This document shows, piece by piece, positions 36,170-45,114 of a stretch of 64,000 nucleotides of DNA. Under the pieces are notes generated by a model, which searched no databases, was not told the DNA's origin, and saw only the letters and a program-made list of their open reading frames with translations. Source of the DNA: Aestuariibaculum sediminum. GTDB lineage: Bacteria > Bacteroidota > Bacteroidia > Flavobacteriales > Flavobacteriaceae. Numbering within the stretch: the first letter of the stretch is position 1; the number at the start of each line of letters is the position of its first letter. Location: assembly GCF_014596945.1 (NCBI RefSeq), contig NZ_JACVXB010000004.1, positions 248,001 to 312,000 of the forward strand. Direction: 5' to 3'. The position numbers and the translations under genes are program-made.

Positions 36170-37522
36170 CTATTTTCTTTTATTGCGCTTATTGTAATTT
36201 TTATCACCGCGGGTTTTTGGCTTTTTGTATTTTTTAGCAATCTCTCTACGATACGATCCACCTAGATTTTCCTTTTTGTTTTTAGCTTTTTTCTCATGAA
36301 AGGCTGGTCCTGGGGCATCTTCATCTCGTCGTTTTGTAGGATTGTTTCGCTCTTTTACTTTAGTCCGCTCTTCTTCTAAAAGTTGATCCGAAATTTCAAC
36401 GGTATCAGGAAAGTCCATTACAGGAATTTCCATATTCATAAGACGCTCTATGTTTTCTCTGGCTTCTTGCTCTTTTTCAGTAGAAAGTAAAATAGCTTCT
36501 CCTTTACGTTCGGCACGACCGGTTCTACCAATGCGATGCATGTAATTTTCAGGATAATCTGGCGTATCCAAATTGATAACATGACTTACATTGTCAATAT
36601 CTAAACCCCGAGCCATAACATCGGTAGCTACCAAAATACGGTTATCCCCATTTTTAAACTGCTCGATACTGCGCAAACGATAGTTTTGGGTTTTATTTGA
36701 GTGTATGACGCAAAGCTCTTCTTTAAAATGTATGTCTAATTCCTCAAAAAGTTTGTCCGCTATTTTTTTATTTGAAACAAACACAATAACCCTGTTAAAA
36801 GTCTCAGTATTTTGTAATAAATGAATTAATAAATTCACTTTCGTGAAAAAGTTAGGAACGTTATATCTGGTTTGTTCAATGTTTTCAAGAGGTGTTCCTG
36901 AAACGGCTATCGATACGCGCTCAGGAATAGTGAAAAAATCATTTAATAGGTCATCTACATCTTCGGTCATGGTTGCCGAAAACATAATATTTTGACGTTT
37001 CTCAGGAAGGATGTCAAAAATATTAATAAGTTGATGTCTGAAGCCTAAATCAAGCATCACATCAACTTCATCAATAACCAATTTTTGAATAGATTTTAAT
37101 TGTAAAACACGACTTAAAGCCAAGTCATATAGGCGTCCTGGAGTTGCCACCAGTATATCTAAACCTTCGGCAACAGCCATTTTTTGGGTATTAATATTGG
37201 TGCCCCCATATACACCAAGAACACGAGTGTTTATGTATTTGGTTAGTTTTTCAATTTCTTCTACTACCTGAACAACGAGTTCACGAGTTGGCACTAAAAT
37301 GAGTACACGTGGATTTTCCTGTTTTGAAAACTTTAGGTGTTTTAATATAGGCAACATATAGGCAAAGGTTTTACCTGTACCAGTTTGAGCAATACCAACA
37401 ATATCTTTACCTGAGCTTACAATATTAAAGGCCTCAGCCTGAATAGGCGTAGGTGTAGTAAAACCTAAATCGTCTAAGGCGTTGTATAGTGGTGTATTTA
37501 AATTTAAATCTTTAAAAGTCAA
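36170..37522 (-). CDS. DEAD-box ATP-dependent RNA helicase (RhlE-like)
   Basis: 450 residues. Q motif (TPTPIQAEAF), motif I AQTGTGKT, motif II DEVD (the third residue differs from canonical DEAD), motif III SAT and motif VI HRIGRTGR. A basic Lys/Arg-rich tail from about 385 is typical of RNA-binding helicase tails in Bacteroidota. It probably acts in ribosome assembly or mRNA turnover. A promoter element lies at 37543-37550. Confidence 0.95.
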   Translation of the reverse strand: MTFKDLNLNTPLYNALDDLGFTTPTPIQAEAFNIVSSGKDIVGIAQTGTGKTFAYMLPILKHLKFSKQENPRVLILVPTRELVVQVVEEIEKLTKYINTRVLGVYGGTNINTQKMAVAEGLDILVATPGRLYDLALSRVLQLKSIQKLVIDEVDVMLDLGFRHQLINIFDILPEKRQNIMFSATMTEDVDDLLNDFFTIPERVSIAVSGTPLENIEQTRYNVPNFFTKVNLLIHLLQNTETFNRVIVFVSNKKIADKLFEELDIHFKEELCVIHSNKTQNYRLRSIEQFKNGDNRILVATDVMARGLDIDNVSHVINLDTPDYPENYMHRIGRTGRAERKGEAILLSTEKEQEARENIERLMNMEIPVMDFPDTVEISDQLLEEERTKVKERNNPTKRRDEDAPGPAFHEKKAKNKKENLGGSYRREIAKKYKKPKTRGDKNYNKRNKRK

Positions 37523-37542
37523 AACGTAATATTTATAGCTGG

Positions 37543-37550
37543 CAAAGTTA
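37543..37550 (-). promoter_or_regulatory. Probable -7 element of the helicase gene
   Basis: The minus strand reads TAACTTTG (TAnnTTTG) in the 43-bp gap between the aldose epimerase and the helicase, 20 bp before the ATG. Confidence 0.5.
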
Positions 37551-37565
37551 CGCTTATTATTCTAG

Positions 37566-38456
37566 TTACACTAAATGCGTGTTATGTATTTCAATTTGGT
37601 AGCTTGCCACGAAGTCCTTGCCTGATTCTAATTTTAAAATGCCCTCTTTAGTTTTAAAATCTTGATTGGTGTTTTCGCTATCCGCTATCCCAAGCCATGG
37701 TTCAATACAAACATAATTTCCAGTTGGTTTAGCCCAGATCCCCAAGTAGGGAAAATCGTTAAAAGTTACCGACAATATATCTCCCGAATGCAGACTATTT
37801 AAAGTTACTTTTTTTGATTTTAAAGCCTTAAATATTAAAGCGTCTTTATTAAATAAATCGTGCTTCAATTGAATGCTTTTGTTATTGTTAAATACAGGAG
37901 CTGTTTTGTTCGATATTAAACCATTGTCCATATTTATAAGGTGTGTAACGTCGTTTTCTTTTTCTTCAAAAACCAGACTATAATCGGTATAGGTTTCATT
38001 AGTATAAACAGGGCATTTAAAGGCAGGGTGTCCACCCAGCGAAAAATACATGGTATTATTATCGAGGTTTTTAATCGTATGACTTACATCAAGCTTATTA
38101 CCATTTAGGGTATAAGAAATGTAAAATTCAAATTTAAAAGGATAAACCTTTAAAGAGTCTTCATCATAAATTAGTTTAAACGTTAAATTTTCAGGGGTTT
38201 GTTCGATCAGTTGTATGTTTTGGTTGTGCCTTACAAAGCCGTGTTTAGGTAATTTATACGACTGGTTATCTATAAAATAGGTATTGTCTTTTAAAGCCCC
38301 TATAACAGGAAATAAATTAGGTGCAAAACTGCCCCAAATTTCGGGGTTTGCATCCCACATAAATTGGGTGTTATGTTTTACCGAGCTGATTTCACACAAT
38401 TCGGCACCAATTTTTTTTACTGCAATTTTTAAAATATCATTTTTTAATGTGTACAT
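37566..38456 (-). CDS. Aldose 1-epimerase family protein
   Basis: 296 residues, galactose-mutarotase-like beta-sandwich. GAELCEISSVKHNTQFMWDAN opens the fold, the conserved His is in LPKHGFVRH, and the second conserved His in FSLGGHPAFKCP; the conserved Glu is in CIEPWLG. It belongs to the YihR/LacX-like branch that interconverts alpha and beta anomers of hexoses or hexose phosphates. It is divergent from pabB. Confidence 0.93.
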   Translation of the reverse strand: MYTLKNDILKIAVKKIGAELCEISSVKHNTQFMWDANPEIWGSFAPNLFPVIGALKDNTYFIDNQSYKLPKHGFVRHNQNIQLIEQTPENLTFKLIYDEDSLKVYPFKFEFYISYTLNGNKLDVSHTIKNLDNNTMYFSLGGHPAFKCPVYTNETYTDYSLVFEEKENDVTHLINMDNGLISNKTAPVFNNNKSIQLKHDLFNKDALIFKALKSKKVTLNSLHSGDILSVTFNDFPYLGIWAKPTGNYVCIEPWLGIADSENTNQDFKTKEGILKLESGKDFVASYQIEIHNTHLV

Positions 38457-38487
38457 CTCTTAATGTATTTTTTCTATACTACAAAAC

Positions 38488-38519
38488 TTGTGAATTTTTC
38501 AGGATTCTACCTAACTTTG
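38488..38519 (+). promoter_or_regulatory. pabB promoter (TTG-N21-TAACTTTG)
   Basis: TTG at 38488-38490 and TAACTTTG at 38512-38519. The TTG start codon follows 17 bp later, so the leader would be about 10 nt. Confidence 0.6.
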
Positions 38520-38536
38520 TCGCATAAATTTTTCCA

Positions 38537-39829
38537 TTGAGAGCAGAACAAAATTGTCATATAAAAGATATTCAGCAGTTTAAAGAAAAATTGCTCGTTT
38601 GGAGTCAGCAGTTTGAAGATGTAGTTTGGTTAGATTCAAATAACTACAGTCAGCAGTATTCCCAATATGATGCAGTTTTAGCTGTTGATGCGTTTACCAG
38701 CTTAAAAACCGATTACATTAATGCATTTAAAGAATTAAAAGATTACCAAACACAAAGCAAAGATTGGATTTTTGGTTATTTAACATATGATTTGAAAAAC
38801 GCAGTCGAGCCTCTTGATTCTAATAATTTCGATGGTTTAGGGTTTTCAGATTTGTATTTTTTTCAACCAAAACGATTGTTTTTTTTAAAAGGAAACACTC
38901 TAGAGATGAAGTATCTAAATATGGTTGATGATGAAATTCAAACCGATTTAGAGGACATAAATAATATAAATTTAGCTCAAAACCGCTCCAAGAGTGATCC
39001 GATAAAAATTAAACTTCGCATTCACAAAGATGCCTATCAGGAAAAGGTTAATACCATGCTTTCGCACATCCATAGGGGCGATATATATGAAGCTAATTTT
39101 TGTCAGGAGTTTTATGCTGAAGATACCGAAATTCAACCCTTAGAAATTTACAATAAACTCAACAGCATTTCGAATCCACCATTTGCCACCTTTTTAAAAT
39201 GCAACGATAAATATGTGCTGTCGGCTTCACCGGAACGCTATTTAAAAAAGGATGGTGATGTTGTTATTTCGCAACCCATTAAGGGTACAGCTAAGCGTGC
39301 AGTTAACCCAGAAGAAGATGAACTATTAAAGAAAGAATTACTGGAGAACGAAAAGGAGCGTAGTGAAAATATTATGATTGTCGATTTGGTGCGTAACGAT
39401 TTATCCAAAACGGCGATTAAAGGAAGTGTCGAGGTTGAAGAGTTGTGTAAAATTTATACCTTCGATCAGGTGCATCAAATGATATCAACGGTAAAATCTC
39501 ATGTAAAACCAGAAACACATCCTGTAGATATTATTGAAACCACATTTCCTATGGGAAGCATGACAGGAGCGCCTAAGTTTTCGGCTATGAAAATTATTGA
39601 AAGTTTAGAGGAATCTAAACGCGGTTTGTACTCAGGAACGGTTGGATACTTTTCACCTACCGGCAATTTTGATTTTAATGTGGTTATTAGAAGTATTTTA
39701 TACAATGCCACAGAAAAATATGTGTCGTATTCAGTAGGTGGGGCAATAACAGCAAAAAGCGACCCGCATAAGGAATACGAAGAATGCTTGGTAAAAGCGA
39801 AAGCTATGCGTCAAGTTCTAGAAGACTAA
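38537..39829 (+). CDS. pabB: Aminodeoxychorismate synthase component I
   Basis: 430 residues, TTG start. Chorismate-binding domain (about 160-430) with PIKGTAKR, whose Lys is the PabB-specific nucleophile (anthranilate synthases have Ala there), then IMIVDLVRNDLSK and GSMTGAPK. It converts chorismate and ammonia to 4-amino-4-deoxychorismate for folate. The glutamine amidotransferase partner is not next to it. The stop overlaps that of the gene on the other strand (CTAA). Confidence 0.93.
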   Translation: MRAEQNCHIKDIQQFKEKLLVWSQQFEDVVWLDSNNYSQQYSQYDAVLAVDAFTSLKTDYINAFKELKDYQTQSKDWIFGYLTYDLKNAVEPLDSNNFDGLGFSDLYFFQPKRLFFLKGNTLEMKYLNMVDDEIQTDLEDINNINLAQNRSKSDPIKIKLRIHKDAYQEKVNTMLSHIHRGDIYEANFCQEFYAEDTEIQPLEIYNKLNSISNPPFATFLKCNDKYVLSASPERYLKKDGDVVISQPIKGTAKRAVNPEEDELLKKELLENEKERSENIMIVDLVRNDLSKTAIKGSVEVEELCKIYTFDQVHQMISTVKSHVKPETHPVDIIETTFPMGSMTGAPKFSAMKIIESLEESKRGLYSGTVGYFSPTGNFDFNVVIRSILYNATEKYVSYSVGGAITAKSDPHKEYEECLVKAKAMRQVLED

Positions 39830-40527
39830 GCTAAAACCGTGTCGAACGTTTTTTGAACCCAGTTTATTATGCGCTCAATTCGTTTGGTTTCTATTTGTTT
39901 TACTTTAGCAATATCTTCAATCGAAAGCTTTCCGAATACATGTAAATCTATAATATTTGAGACATTTATAGGTAAACGACTGTAAATATTACCAATAACT
40001 TGTTTCGAATTATTGCGTTTAGAGGCTTTTGTGTTAAAAGCATTTAATATGGAATGATTATTATCGTCGTACAGGAATATTTTGTCGTCCCGACCATTTT
40101 GTTGATAAGAAATGTCATTTAAATCCTCCTTCATTATATAATCAAAACCGTCATCAATTGTATAATGCTCTTCTAGAGCTTCAAGTTCTTCTTCTAAAAA
40201 TTTCCGAGTACTTATTGTGTTTTTATGAAAGGATTCCTTTTTGTAAATAGCATCTAATTCGGCATTAACCAGTTTAAATAGTTTTAATTTTAAAGTTTTT
40301 TTGTCAATATCAATATCATATCCTTTTTCGTAAAGATGAACAAGGCAGTCGTCTATTACCCCATTTGAAGAATACATTTTTTTAGGAATAATACCTGTTG
40401 ATTCGGCTATATACAATCTATGTTTTACGTAAGGGTGCAACCATTGCGTTGTTGAAAGTATTTTTTTGTTAAAAGTAACCTGTGCTGCTTTATCGTTAAT
40501 TTTTTCAATTGTTCCCATAATCCTCAC
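39826..40527 (-). CDS. Divergent sigma-factor-like protein, unknown role
   Basis: 233 residues, charged, no signal or membrane helix. The N-terminal two thirds are helical and match nothing I recognise. The last ~45 residues (LPINVSNIIDLHVFGKLSIEDIAKVKQIETKRIERIINW, in two parts) read like sigma-70 region 4, with LP...DLHVFGKLS-EDIA and an HTH. It could be a degenerate ECF sigma factor or a DNA-binding regulator. It stands alone between pabB and tilS. Confidence 0.65.
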   Translation of the reverse strand: MRIMGTIEKINDKAAQVTFNKKILSTTQWLHPYVKHRLYIAESTGIIPKKMYSSNGVIDDCLVHLYEKGYDIDIDKKTLKLKLFKLVNAELDAIYKKESFHKNTISTRKFLEEELEALEEHYTIDDGFDYIMKEDLNDISYQQNGRDDKIFLYDDNNHSILNAFNTKASKRNNSKQVIGNIYSRLPINVSNIIDLHVFGKLSIEDIAKVKQIETKRIERIINWVQKTFDTVLA

Positions 40528-40641
40528 GTATTAAATTACTGTTATAAGATACTAAATTCTGTGATTTTAAACTAGCATTTTAACTCATTTAAAATAAATG
40601 TAGGACTCTATTTTCAAAAGCCATTGTTGTATATTTGAAGC

Positions 40642-41967
40642 ATGTTAAAAGAATTTCAGCAACATATAAATTCACATTTACCGCTTTTGAAAGACGCAAA
40701 GCTTTTAATAGCTGTTTCGGGAGGAATAGACAGTGTAGTATTAACACATTTATGCATTAAAAGTGGTTTAAATATTGCTTTGGCACATTGCAATTTTAAT
40801 TTGAGAGGCGATGAAAGTGATGCCGATGAAGATTTTGTAGTAAAACTTGCAGAAATGTTAGATTTAGAAATCTTCGTTGAAGGTTTTGATACGAAAATGT
40901 ATGCAGAAACAAATAAACGTTCCATTCAAATGGCAGCCAGAGAACTTCGCTACAATTGGTTCTCCGATTTGGCTCGGCAATTACATTTTTCTTATGTTTT
41001 AACAGCGCATCATGCCGATGATAATTTAGAAACGTTTTTAATCAATTTTACGCGTGGAACAGGTATTGAAGGTTTAACAGGAATTCCTGAAATAAACGAT
41101 ACGTTTGTGCGCCCGTTATTACCATTTTCTAATCAGCAAATTTTAGATTATGCTAGCGAAAAAGATATCCTATGGAGAAACGATAGCAGTAACCGTTCTA
41201 CCAAGTATTTACGCAATAAGTTGCGTCATGATGTTATTCCAATCTTGAAAGAAATCAACCCGAGTTTGTTGCAAAGTTTTCAAAAGACATTACAAAATTT
41301 AAGTGATAGTCAACAAATTATCAATGATGCGATGGGCATGTTTTTAGACCAGGCCATCGTGCATAAAACCCAAAAGGAAACAACTTATAAAGTTGAAGCA
41401 TTTAAAAAAACATCGAATCCTAAGGCTTATTTATATGAAACCTTCAAAAATTTTGGATTTACCCAATGGGATGATATTTTAAACTTACTTACCGCACAAC
41501 CTGGCAAATACGTAATTTCTGGAACACATAGATTAATAAAGGATCGTGAGAATTTGATTCTTACTGAAAATGATTTTAATAGGCCAGTGACCGATTTTAT
41601 TGAGGTTCTAGATATGAGTGCAACTTTAAAAATTCCAGTGGGCAATTTAGCATTTTCTGAAGTAGAAACAATTGATGCCGAATCTAAGGATAAATGTATT
41701 TATGTAGACAAGGGCTTATTGCGCAGTCCTCTTACTATTCGCCAGAAAAAACAGGGCGATGTGTTTGCTCCGATAGGCATGAAAGGCAAAAAGAAAAAAC
41801 TTAGTAAGTATTATAAGGATGAGAAATTTTCGTTGGTAGATAAAGAAAACACGTGGTTGTTTTGTAGTGGCGACCAAATTGTGTGGGTCATTGGAAAACG
41901 TGCCGACGAACGCTTTAAAATTACCGATAAGACCAAACACATTTTAAAAATAGAATTTATTCAATAA
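40642..41967 (+). CDS. tilS: tRNA(Ile)-lysidine synthetase
   Basis: 441 residues. It adds lysine to C34 of the AUA-reading tRNA-Ile. The PP-loop is SGGIDSVVL (about 26-34). [22 protein letters not shown] and [19 protein letters not shown] are family marks, and the C-terminal TilS domain (about 365-435) is complete. TATATTTG at 40630-40637 ends only 4 bp before the ATG, so the mRNA may be almost leaderless. The stop overlaps the ade start (TAATGA). Confidence 0.96.
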   Translation: MLKEFQQHINSHLPLLKDAKLLIAVSGGIDSVVLTHLCIKSGLNIALAHCNFNLRGDESDADEDFVVKLAEMLDLEIFVEGFDTKMYAETNKRSIQMAARELRYNWFSDLARQLHFSYVLTAHHADDNLETFLINFTRGTGIEGLTGIPEINDTFVRPLLPFSNQQILDYASEKDILWRNDSSNRSTKYLRNKLRHDVIPILKEINPSLLQSFQKTLQNLSDSQQIINDAMGMFLDQAIVHKTQKETTYKVEAFKKTSNPKAYLYETFKNFGFTQWDDILNLLTAQPGKYVISGTHRLIKDRENLILTENDFNRPVTDFIEVLDMSATLKIPVGNLAFSEVETIDAESKDKCIYVDKGLLRSPLTIRQKKQGDVFAPIGMKGKKKKLSKYYKDEKFSLVDKENTWLFCSGDQIVWVIGKRADERFKITDKTKHILKIEFIQ

Positions 41968-43589
41968 TGAAGGTGTTACAAGGACAAATAGTCGATATTT
42001 TCAATAAGCGTATTTTTAAAGGAGAAATAACCTTTAAGGCAGGAAAAATAATTGCTATTGAAGAAAAATGCCATAACGTTAATCAATTTGTTCTTCCCGG
42101 ATTTGTCGATGCGCATATTCATATTGAAAGTTCTATGCTTGTACCAAGCGAGTTTGCGAAAATAGCTGTCACACATGGTACGGTTGCAACAGTTTCCGAT
42201 CCGCATGAAATTGCTAATGTTTTAGGTGTAAAAGGTGTCGAGTTTATGATTGAAAACGGTAAACAAGTGCCTTTTAAGTTTAATTTTGGTGCACCATCCT
42301 GTGTCCCAGCAACTGAGTTTGAGTCTGCAGGGGCAATAATAGATTCCGAAGCTATTAAAACCTTGCTTCAAAAAGAATCTATAAAATACCTTGCCGAAAT
42401 GATGAATTACCCAGGCGTTCTTTTTGATGATGAAGAGGTCATGAAGAAAATAGCTTGGTCTAAACATTTTAATAAACCTGTTGATGGTCATGCGCCAGGT
42501 TTACGAGGTGATGATCTAACTAAATACATTGATGCCGGAATCAGTACAGATCATGAGTGTTTTAGTTACGATGAAGCATTAGAAAAGCTACAAAAGGGAA
42601 TGAGAATTTTAATTCGTGAAGGTAGCGCGGCTAAAAATTTTGATGCTTTAATCGATTTGGCGAATGATCATTTTGAGCAGATGATGTTCTGTAGCGACGA
42701 TAAACATCCGGACGATTTGTTAATCGATCACATAAACAAACTTTGTGCCCGAGCCGTGGCGCAAGGTGTCGATGTATTTAAAGTCTTGCAAATGGCTTGT
42801 GTTAATCCTGTTAAACATTATAATTTAGACGTTGGTTTGCTGCAAGTTGGTGATGCTGCCGATTTTATTATAGTTGAAGATTTAAAAGATTTTAAAACGC
42901 TTCAAACCTATATAGACGGAGAACTCGTATTCAATAATGGTGACTCTCTAATTTCATCGGTTCATTTTGAGAATCTTAATCATTTCCAATGCGAGAAAAA
43001 GACGACTTTAGATTTTAAAATTGAATCTTCAGCAAAGCAAATTCGCGTTATTGAAGCCATGGAAGGTCAGTTGGTTACAAATGAAATAATAACTGAGGCT
43101 ACTATAAAAGATGGAAATTTAGTTTCGAATATTGAAAATGATATTTTAAAAATAACTGTAGTTAATCGTTATAAAAATCAAAAACCAGCTTTAGCATTCA
43201 TTAAAAATTTTGGACTAAAAGAGGGAGCGATAGCCTCATCGGTAGGTCATGATTCCCATAATATTATTGCCGTTGGTGTTTCAGATGAAGCTATTTGTAA
43301 AGCTGTAAATTTACTCATTGAAAATAATGGTGGAATTTGTGCCATTTCGCATGACGGTGATCAGGTTTTGCCCTTGCCTGTAGCAGGAATTATAAGCGAC
43401 AAAGATGCTAAAATGGTTGGTGAGGCCTATGCTAAACTCGACAAAATGGCTAAGAAAATGGGCAGTAATTTGAATGCTCCATATATGACGTTGTCGTTTA
43501 TGGCGCTATTAGTCATTCCAGCGTTAAAACTAAGCGATCAAGGTCTCTTCAACGGAAAAAGCTTTAAATTTACGACATTAGAATATTAA
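41967..43589 (+). CDS. ade: Adenine deaminase
   Basis: 540 residues, amidohydrolase. Metal ligands lie in [13 protein letters not shown], and H and D ligands in [10 protein letters not shown] and [11 protein letters not shown]. The C-terminal domain has [14 protein letters not shown]. It converts adenine to hypoxanthine for purine salvage. The start overlaps the tilS stop by one base, and the YheT gene follows after 6 bp, so tilS-ade-yheT form an operon. Confidence 0.95.
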   Translation: MKVLQGQIVDIFNKRIFKGEITFKAGKIIAIEEKCHNVNQFVLPGFVDAHIHIESSMLVPSEFAKIAVTHGTVATVSDPHEIANVLGVKGVEFMIENGKQVPFKFNFGAPSCVPATEFESAGAIIDSEAIKTLLQKESIKYLAEMMNYPGVLFDDEEVMKKIAWSKHFNKPVDGHAPGLRGDDLTKYIDAGISTDHECFSYDEALEKLQKGMRILIREGSAAKNFDALIDLANDHFEQMMFCSDDKHPDDLLIDHINKLCARAVAQGVDVFKVLQMACVNPVKHYNLDVGLLQVGDAADFIIVEDLKDFKTLQTYIDGELVFNNGDSLISSVHFENLNHFQCEKKTTLDFKIESSAKQIRVIEAMEGQLVTNEIITEATIKDGNLVSNIENDILKITVVNRYKNQKPALAFIKNFGLKEGAIASSVGHDSHNIIAVGVSDEAICKAVNLLIENNGGICAISHDGDQVLPLPVAGIISDKDAKMVGEAYAKLDKMAKKMGSNLNAPYMTLSFMALLVIPALKLSDQGLFNGKSFKFTTLEY

Positions 43590-43595
43590 TTAATT

Positions 43596-44552
43596 ATGCC
43601 AATTATACAAAGTACCTACAAACCTTCATTCATTTTTAATAGCGGATTTATTGCTACCGTATACTCTGGACTTGTCCGAAGCGTAAAACTTAATCAAAAA
43701 CGTGAGCGCATAACACTTCGTGATGGGGATTTTTTAGATTTAGATTGGAGTTATTCCGATAAAGCTTCCGACAAGGTCATATTGTGTTTTCATGGATTGG
43801 AAGGTCATGGACAACGCCCTTATATTACAGGAACCGCTAAACTATTTAATGAGAACAATTGTGATGCTATTTGTGTTAATTTTAGGGGATGTAGTGGTGA
43901 AGATAATCTATTGTTTAGGAGTTACCATTCTGGAGCAACAGAGGATTTGGAAGATATTATGAAACATATTTTAGGTTTAAAAAAATATAATGAGATTTAT
44001 TTATACGGCATTAGTTTGGGAGCAAATTTAATTTTAAAATATTTGGGAGAACGCGACAACGTGCCAGGCGAAATTAAAGCCGCTGTAGCTGTTTCGGTAC
44101 CAGCAGACTTGGCTGGATCTTGTGAGGAACTTATGAGACCTAAAAATAGACCATATGCCAATCGTTTTTTAAATCATTTAAAAAAGAAACTCTTAAATAA
44201 AGCAGTAAAGTTTCCTGATGAATTATCGTTTGAGGAATTTTGTACCATTAACACGTTAAGGGATTTCGACGATGTATACACGGCAAAAGCTCATGGATTT
44301 AAAGATGCGACAGATTATTATGAACAAAGTAGCTGTTTACAATTTCTATCCAAAATAAAAATACGCACGCTCATCATTAATGCGCTTAATGATTCTTTTT
44401 TATCACCAGAGTGTTATCCCGTAAAAGAGGCCAAAGAAAATTCCAATTTATTTTTAGAGATGCCTAAAAAAGGAGGGCATGTAGGTTTTATAGATAAGCG
44501 TAATGTGTATTATAACGAGAAAAGAGCTCTCGAATTCATATTAAACTCTTAA
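43596..44552 (+). CDS. YheT-family alpha/beta hydrolase
   Basis: 318 residues. CFHGLEGHGQRPYITG is the oxyanion region. The nucleophile elbow is GISLGAN (Ser near 148). The Asp is in NALNDSFL and the His in KKGGHVGFI. The YheT/ABHD1-3 family includes putative carboxylesterases; the substrate is unknown. It is the last gene of the tilS-ade-yheT operon. Confidence 0.92.
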   Translation: MPIIQSTYKPSFIFNSGFIATVYSGLVRSVKLNQKRERITLRDGDFLDLDWSYSDKASDKVILCFHGLEGHGQRPYITGTAKLFNENNCDAICVNFRGCSGEDNLLFRSYHSGATEDLEDIMKHILGLKKYNEIYLYGISLGANLILKYLGERDNVPGEIKAAVAVSVPADLAGSCEELMRPKNRPYANRFLNHLKKKLLNKAVKFPDELSFEEFCTINTLRDFDDVYTAKAHGFKDATDYYEQSSCLQFLSKIKIRTLIINALNDSFLSPECYPVKEAKENSNLFLEMPKKGGHVGFIDKRNVYYNEKRALEFILNS

Positions 44553-44588
44553 AAAAAGTTAATCCATCTTGAACAAGCGTACTTTTTT
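44552..44588 (+). terminator. Possible AT-rich terminator after the YheT gene
   Basis: Arms AAAAAAGT (44552-44559) and ACTTTTTT (44581-44588) enclose a nested CTTG-AA-CAAG hairpin. The stem is low in G-C, so termination is only plausible. Confidence 0.3.
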
Positions 44589-44647
44589 GTATTTTTAAAA
44601 GAATTCATTTAAACAAACTATCTTTTAATTAAAAAATACAACTGAAT

Positions 44648-45103
44648 ATGCCTGAATATAAATTAAAAATTAATGGTAAGTCTCATACCGTTAACGTTGA
44701 TGAAGACACACCGCTCTTGTGGGTGTTGCGTGATGAATTAAACCTTCTTGGTACTAAATTTGGGTGTGGTATTGGACAATGTGGTGCTTGTACCGTGCAT
44801 TTCGAAGGTGCTGCAGTAAGAAGTTGCTTGCTGCAGGTTTCAACGATTAAAGATTCAAAAATTACTACGATTGAAGGCTTATCGGAAGATGGAGATCATC
44901 CATTGCAGAAAGCCTGGTTAGAGCATGATGTTCCACAATGCGGATATTGCCAAAGTGGACAAATTATGAATGCCGCTGCACTTTTAAAAGAAAAACCAAA
45001 ACCCACTGACGCAGATATTGATAGTGCTATGAATGGAAATATTTGTCGTTGCGGCACATATATTCGTATAAAACAAGCGATTAAAACAGCGTCTAATCAA
45101 TAA
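44648..45103 (+). CDS. [2Fe-2S] subunit of a xanthine-oxidase-family Mo enzyme (IorA-like)
   Basis: 151 residues. Plant-type [2Fe-2S] ligands C40, C45, C48 and C60 in the N-terminal half; second cluster ligands C98, C101, C133 and C135 in the C-terminal helical domain. It passes electrons from the molybdenum site of the large subunit encoded 11 bp downstream. The two-subunit form without an FAD subunit fits the isoquinoline/aldehyde oxidoreductase branch. It has no export signal and may be carried out with the Tat partner. Confidence 0.95.
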   Translation: MPEYKLKINGKSHTVNVDEDTPLLWVLRDELNLLGTKFGCGIGQCGACTVHFEGAAVRSCLLQVSTIKDSKITTIEGLSEDGDHPLQKAWLEHDVPQCGYCQSGQIMNAAALLKEKPKPTDADIDSAMNGNICRCGTYIRIKQAIKTASNQ

Positions 45104-45114
45104 ATTCAAAAATC

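Noticed and set aside
44561-44600. Promoter-like TTG and TACTTTTTTG before the IorA-like gene
   Set aside because: The -7 match is imperfect and the TTG is only 8 bp away, so the real promoter of this operon was not identified.
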